Of a DNA stretch of 64,000 nucleotides, positions 61,043-64,000 are shown piece after piece. The number at the start of each line of letters is the position of its first letter. The first letter of the stretch is position 1. The position numbers and the translations under genes were made by a program. This DNA comes from Psychrosphaera haliotis (GTDB lineage: Bacteria > Pseudomonadota > Gammaproteobacteria > Enterobacterales > Alteromonadaceae). Under the pieces are notes generated by a model. The model ran no database searches, was not told the DNA's origin, and was given only the letters and a program-made list of their open reading frames with translations. The stretch is from assembly GCF_039523615.1 (NCBI RefSeq), contig NZ_BAAAFQ010000007.1, positions 310,001 through 374,000 on the forward strand, read 5' to 3'.

Positions 61043-61723
61043 ATGAAAAAACATTTGATTCAATCTCTACTATTAGCAGCTTCTTTTTTCATTTCGTCTT
61101 TTTCAGCATTTGCACAAGCGGCCAATGGCATAGCCAATAGCATTTCGGAAGTTAGGCCAACCTTACCAGGCATGATTATCCCTAATACTTGTGTAGAAAG
61201 TAGCGATAAAAGCAAAGTCTGCACTGAGGCGTTGTTTGCTGAGAAACCAACGGTACTAGTTGTATATCGAGGCGGGTGGTGTCCTTATTGTAATGCTCAG
61301 CTTAATAGAATGAAGTCTATTGAGTCGGCACTTGAGTTTTTGGGTTTCCAAATCGTTGCTATTTCGCCTGACAGTAATAAAAATATTGCAGAGCAGCAGT
61401 CTCGAGAAGAGCTAGCGTACAACCTACTTGCTGATCCTAAGTTAGAATTGGCGAAAAACATGGGTTTAGCGTATTTCTTAGATAAGAAAACAGAAGAAAA
61501 GTATCGCGATAAGTTAGGTGTGCCGTTTATTGATATCGATGGTGATTCACGTGTAGCGCTGCCAGTACCTGCGGTTTATATTATCGATCAGCAGGGTAAG
61601 GTTCACTTCCAATATGTTAATCCTGATATATCTGTACGTTTAAGTGAAAACTTACTATACACAGCAGCGTCAGAAACAATGAAAGTGATTAACAAAGTAG
61701 AGCAAAAAAAAGCGAATAAATAA
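61043..61723 (+). CDS. Exported peroxiredoxin-like thioredoxin-fold protein
   Basis: AhpC/TSA-type redox protein of 226 residues with a signal peptide (MKKHLIQSLLLAASFFISSFSAFAQA). The redox motif is GGWCPYCNAQL with C80 and C83, followed by IVAISPDSNKNIAEQQ and LADPKLELAKNMGLAYFLD, the peroxiredoxin-like family layout. Having CxxC instead of the single peroxidatic Cys suggests a thiol-disulfide or PRX-like reductase role. The start at 61043 is supported by AGGAA upstream and by the terminator covering the earlier ATG. It is convergent with gltD. Confidence 0.88.
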   Translation: MKKHLIQSLLLAASFFISSFSAFAQAANGIANSISEVRPTLPGMIIPNTCVESSDKSKVCTEALFAEKPTVLVVYRGGWCPYCNAQLNRMKSIESALEFLGFQIVAISPDSNKNIAEQQSREELAYNLLADPKLELAKNMGLAYFLDKKTEEKYRDKLGVPFIDIDGDSRVALPVPAVYIIDQQGKVHFQYVNPDISVRLSENLLYTAASETMKVINKVEQKKANK

Positions 61724-61748
61724 CTTTTAAGCTAGGTTATTATTGATG

Positions 61749-61772
61749 GCAAGGCTTATTATTTAGCCTTGC
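61749..61772. terminator. Stem-loop between the peroxiredoxin-like gene and gltD
   Basis: GCAAGGCT and AGCCTTGC make a perfect 8-bp stem with loop TATTATTT. There is no clean T-tract on either side, so it may be a weak terminator. Confidence 0.5.
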
Positions 61773-61800
61773 GCATCAAGCATCAAGCATCAAGCATCAG
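61773..61800. repeat. Heptanucleotide repeat (GCATCAA)x3 plus one imperfect unit
   Basis: Three perfect units followed by GCATCAG, 28 bp, between a hairpin and the gltD stop. Confidence 0.9.
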
Positions 61801-61810
61801 CTATCAATAA

Positions 61811-63217
61811 TCAAACCTCTAGCATATCCATTATTCCAGCGGCCGCATCTCGGCCTTCTGCAATGGCTGTAACGACTAAATCTGCGCCTCTGACGATATC
61901 GCCACCAGCAAAGATTTTGGGGTTACTGGTTTGATAAGCAAATTCGCCATTAGCGTTTGCTTTAATGGTATTCCAATCTGTTAGTTCAACACCAAAAGGG
62001 CTCAACCAGTCAAGCGACAAAGGTTGAAAACCAAAGGCAATAACCACTGCATTAGACTCCAATATAAAGTTGCTGTCAGGCACCGCTTCAGGTCGTTGAC
62101 GGCCATTAGCATCGGGTTTACCTAAGGCTGTTTTTACAAACTCTACGCCGCAAGCTTCACCTTTTCCATTTACTAAAATGTCTAGTGGCTGTGAATTCCA
62201 AACAAACTGTACACCTTCCTCTTTTGCATTTTTCACTTCACGGCGAGAACCAGGCATACTTTTCTCATCTCTGCGATATACGCACTTAACGGACTTAGCT
62301 CCTTGGCGAATAGCAGTACGAACACAGTCCATAGCTGTATCGCCACCACCAAGTACAACAACATCTTGGTCTTTGAAGTCTATTTCTAACGGGCCTTTTT
62401 TCATGACGTGGCGAGTATTGCTAATCAAGTAAGGCAGTGCATTATAAACACGCGGTGCTGACTCATTAGTAAAACCACCTTTAAGGTTTTTATAGGTGCC
62501 TACCGCTAAAAATACTGCGTCATATTCATTGATTATCTTGTCTAGTGAAATGTCGTTACCCACTTCAGTATTCAGTACAAATTCCACACCCATTTCTTCA
62601 AATACGTTACGACGGTTTATCATCACTTCTTTTTCAAGTTTAAATGCCGGTATGCCATAAGTAAGCAGACCGCCAATTTCATCGTATTTATCGTAAACCG
62701 TTGCAGATACTCCGTTGCGAACTAACACGTCGGCACATGCAAGCCCAGCCGGACCAGCACCAATAACTGCGACCTTCTTGTCCGTCTTAATCACATCTGA
62801 AATATCCGGTCGCCAGCCAAGTTCAAAAGCCTTGTCCGTAATATATTTTTCGATACTGCCAATAGTCACGGCACCAAAGTCATCGTTCAGCGTGCAGGCG
62901 CCTTCACATAAACGGTCTTGAGGACAAACTCGTCCACATACTTCAGGAAGGCTGTTTGTTTTGTGAGACAACTCAGCTGCTTCAATTATTTTGCCTTGAT
63001 TGGCTAACTCCAACCACTGAGGAATATAGTTGTGAACTGGGCATTTCCATTCGCAATATGGATTGCCGCAGTCTAAACAACGATCTGCTTGGCCTGCAGC
63101 TTGATCTTCATCTAACGGTTTATAAATTTCTATAAAGTCAGATTGCCTAATTTTAAGAGGCTGTTTTTTAGGGTCGATGCGTTGGACATCTACAAATTGA
63201 TAAATATTTTTATTCAT
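61811..63217 (-). CDS. gltD: Glutamate synthase [NADPH] small subunit
   Basis: Electron-input subunit of glutamate synthase, FAD- and 4Fe-4S-containing, oxidising NADPH. 468 residues: N-terminal cysteine clusters CLDCGNPYCEWKCPVHN and CGRVCPQDRLCEGACTL, FAD-binding VAVIGAGPAGLACADVL, NADPH-binding VVLGGGDTAMDCVRTAIRQG, and the C-terminal KIFAGGDIVRGADLVVTAIAEGRDAA. It starts 9 nt after gltB on the minus strand, the usual gltBD operon. Confidence 0.97.
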   Translation of the reverse strand: MNKNIYQFVDVQRIDPKKQPLKIRQSDFIEIYKPLDEDQAAGQADRCLDCGNPYCEWKCPVHNYIPQWLELANQGKIIEAAELSHKTNSLPEVCGRVCPQDRLCEGACTLNDDFGAVTIGSIEKYITDKAFELGWRPDISDVIKTDKKVAVIGAGPAGLACADVLVRNGVSATVYDKYDEIGGLLTYGIPAFKLEKEVMINRRNVFEEMGVEFVLNTEVGNDISLDKIINEYDAVFLAVGTYKNLKGGFTNESAPRVYNALPYLISNTRHVMKKGPLEIDFKDQDVVVLGGGDTAMDCVRTAIRQGAKSVKCVYRRDEKSMPGSRREVKNAKEEGVQFVWNSQPLDILVNGKGEACGVEFVKTALGKPDANGRQRPEAVPDSNFILESNAVVIAFGFQPLSLDWLSPFGVELTDWNTIKANANGEFAYQTSNPKIFAGGDIVRGADLVVTAIAEGRDAAAGIMDMLEV

Positions 63218-63226
63218 AATTCAGTC

Positions 63227-64000
63227 CTACATCGCTTCAATGCGTAATTCGTTTGACGAACGCTGTCTGTGGCCTAATAAAAGGTCTACATCCACTGACT
63301 TAGGCTTCACAAGTTTGAACTTGTTATGCCATTGTGAAAACTCACTTAATATCTCTAATGAACGAGTACTTTGTGTCGCTTCGTAATGATCGTTTATTAA
63401 GCCTCTTAAGAACTCTATATGTAATTGGTTTGGAAGTTTTAAGGCTTCAACGTGTTGTGGGTTTATTTTTTCATCTAAAGTGCCATCTTCATCTAGAAGG
63501 TAAGCGAACCCTCCTGTCATACCTGCACCAAAGTTAATGCCTACGGTTCCTAAAACAACGACAGTTCCGCCCGTCATATATTCACAGGCATTTTCACCTG
63601 CGCCTTCAATTACTGCATTTGCACCTGAGTTTCTAACGGCAAATCGTTCACCTGCGCAACCAGCGGCTAATAGTTTTCCGCCAGTCGCGCCGTATAAACA
63701 GGTATTTCCCATAATGGCAGACACATGACTTAAGTAAGCAACACCTAGCGGAGGATGAATAACAATAGTGCCCCCCGTCATGCCTTTACCAACATAATCA
63801 TTGGCGTCACCGGTTAATTGTAAATTCACGCCGCCAGCATTCCAAACTCCAAAGCTTTGGCCTGCAGTACCTACAAAGTTTAGTTTTATAGGATCGCCTG
63901 CCATGCCTTGGTTGCCATATTTAGCCGCAACTTCGCCTGATAATTGCGCCGGAACGGAACGGTCAGTATTGCGAATAGGGTAACTAAACTCGCCTCCGCT
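63227..64000 (-). CDS. gltB: Glutamate synthase large subunit, C-terminal end (partial at window edge)
   Basis: The last 257 codons of GltB; the frame stays open through base 64000, upstream of the ATG at 63904. Reading in gives YPIRNTDRSVPAQLSGEVAA and then FVGTAGQSFGVWNAGG, the GltB C-terminal beta-helix domain with its repeated Gly-rich turns (GKGMTGGTIVIHPP, EYMTGGTVVVLG, FGAGMTGGFAYL). This part is structural; the amidotransferase and FMN domains are outside the window. The 3' end precedes gltD by 9 nt. Confidence 0.96.
   Translation of the reverse strand, partial: SGGEFSYPIRNTDRSVPAQLSGEVAAKYGNQGMAGDPIKLNFVGTAGQSFGVWNAGGVNLQLTGDANDYVGKGMTGGTIVIHPPLGVAYLSHVSAIMGNTCLYGATGGKLLAAGCAGERFAVRNSGANAVIEGAGENACEYMTGGTVVVLGTVGINFGAGMTGGFAYLLDEDGTLDEKINPQHVEALKLPNQLHIEFLRGLINDHYEATQSTRSLEILSEFSQWHNKFKLVKPKSVDVDLLLGHRQRSSNELRIEAM

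Noticed and set aside
1..64000. Mobile elements, prophage or genomic island
   Set aside because: No transposase, integrase, phage gene, tRNA-flanked repeat or clear base-composition shift was seen; gene content is conserved and core-like.

Overview
The window is a chromosomal stretch from a low-GC, marine-type gammaproteobacterium. Gene content and order suggest the Alteromonadales, near Colwellia/Thalassotalea/Psychrosphaera, but the genus cannot be fixed from this sequence alone. Evidence includes a complete Na+-NQR operon, FabV enoyl reductase, a TRAP transporter, a PdhR-controlled pyruvate dehydrogenase operon, the nadC-pilABCD-coaE-zapD-yacG block and several secreted peptidases. No transposase, integrase, phage gene, CRISPR array, rRNA or tRNA was seen.

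Layout. 0-4.5 kb: a small Cro/CI-type regulator, then a minus-strand run rlmG, yajG, cyclophilin, an unknown gene and ampG. 4.6-10 kb: AlkB-like repair enzyme, BolA, a TRAP transporter whose binding protein resembles the 2-oxoacid binder TakP, and fabV. 10.3-17.4 kb: nqrABCDEF-apbE-nqrM, encoding the sodium-pumping quinone reductase and the enzymes that mature it. 17.6-27 kb: an SLC45-type MFS carrier, SOS-controlled dinB, an M17 peptidase, a metallo-beta-lactamase-fold hydrolase, a hybrid sensor kinase, ampD and ampE. 27-34.2 kb: pdhR-aceE-aceF-lpdA with a textbook PdhR operator. 34.3-46 kb: tapT, a DUF1543 gene, M13 peptidase, exported ATP-dependent DNA ligase (LigE), an unknown beta-barrel, an S9 dipeptidyl peptidase, trmN6/srmB divergent pair, a retropepsin-like protease and nadC. 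46.3-53.1 kb: pilABCD, coaE, zapD, yacG, arfB. 53.2-64 kb: a degenerate HD-GYP-like protein, ndk, rlmN, a PilW/PilF-LysM fusion, rodZ, ispG, a peroxiredoxin-like protein, gltD and the 3' end of gltB.

How it fits together. NQR builds a sodium gradient of the kind that TRAP transporters use, and the two loci lie side by side. The putative TRAP substrate (2-oxoacids such as pyruvate) is also the signal read by PdhR and the substrate of the PDH complex. AmpG, AmpD and AmpE all belong to muropeptide recycling, and AmpD/AmpE sit behind a sensor kinase. The two blocks ampDE-pdhR-aceEF-lpd and nadC-pil-coaE-zapD-yacG are contiguous in E. coli; here about 11 kb separates them.

Most of the window is conserved housekeeping DNA. 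I did not find an obviously new multi-gene system. The most unusual items are two long perfect hexanucleotide tandem repeats (one coding for an Asp-Val ladder inside TrmN6, one behind ndk), the PilW-LysM fusion, the metal-site-lacking HD-GYP-like protein, a cysteine-free major pilin, and paired palindromes upstream of nqrA.
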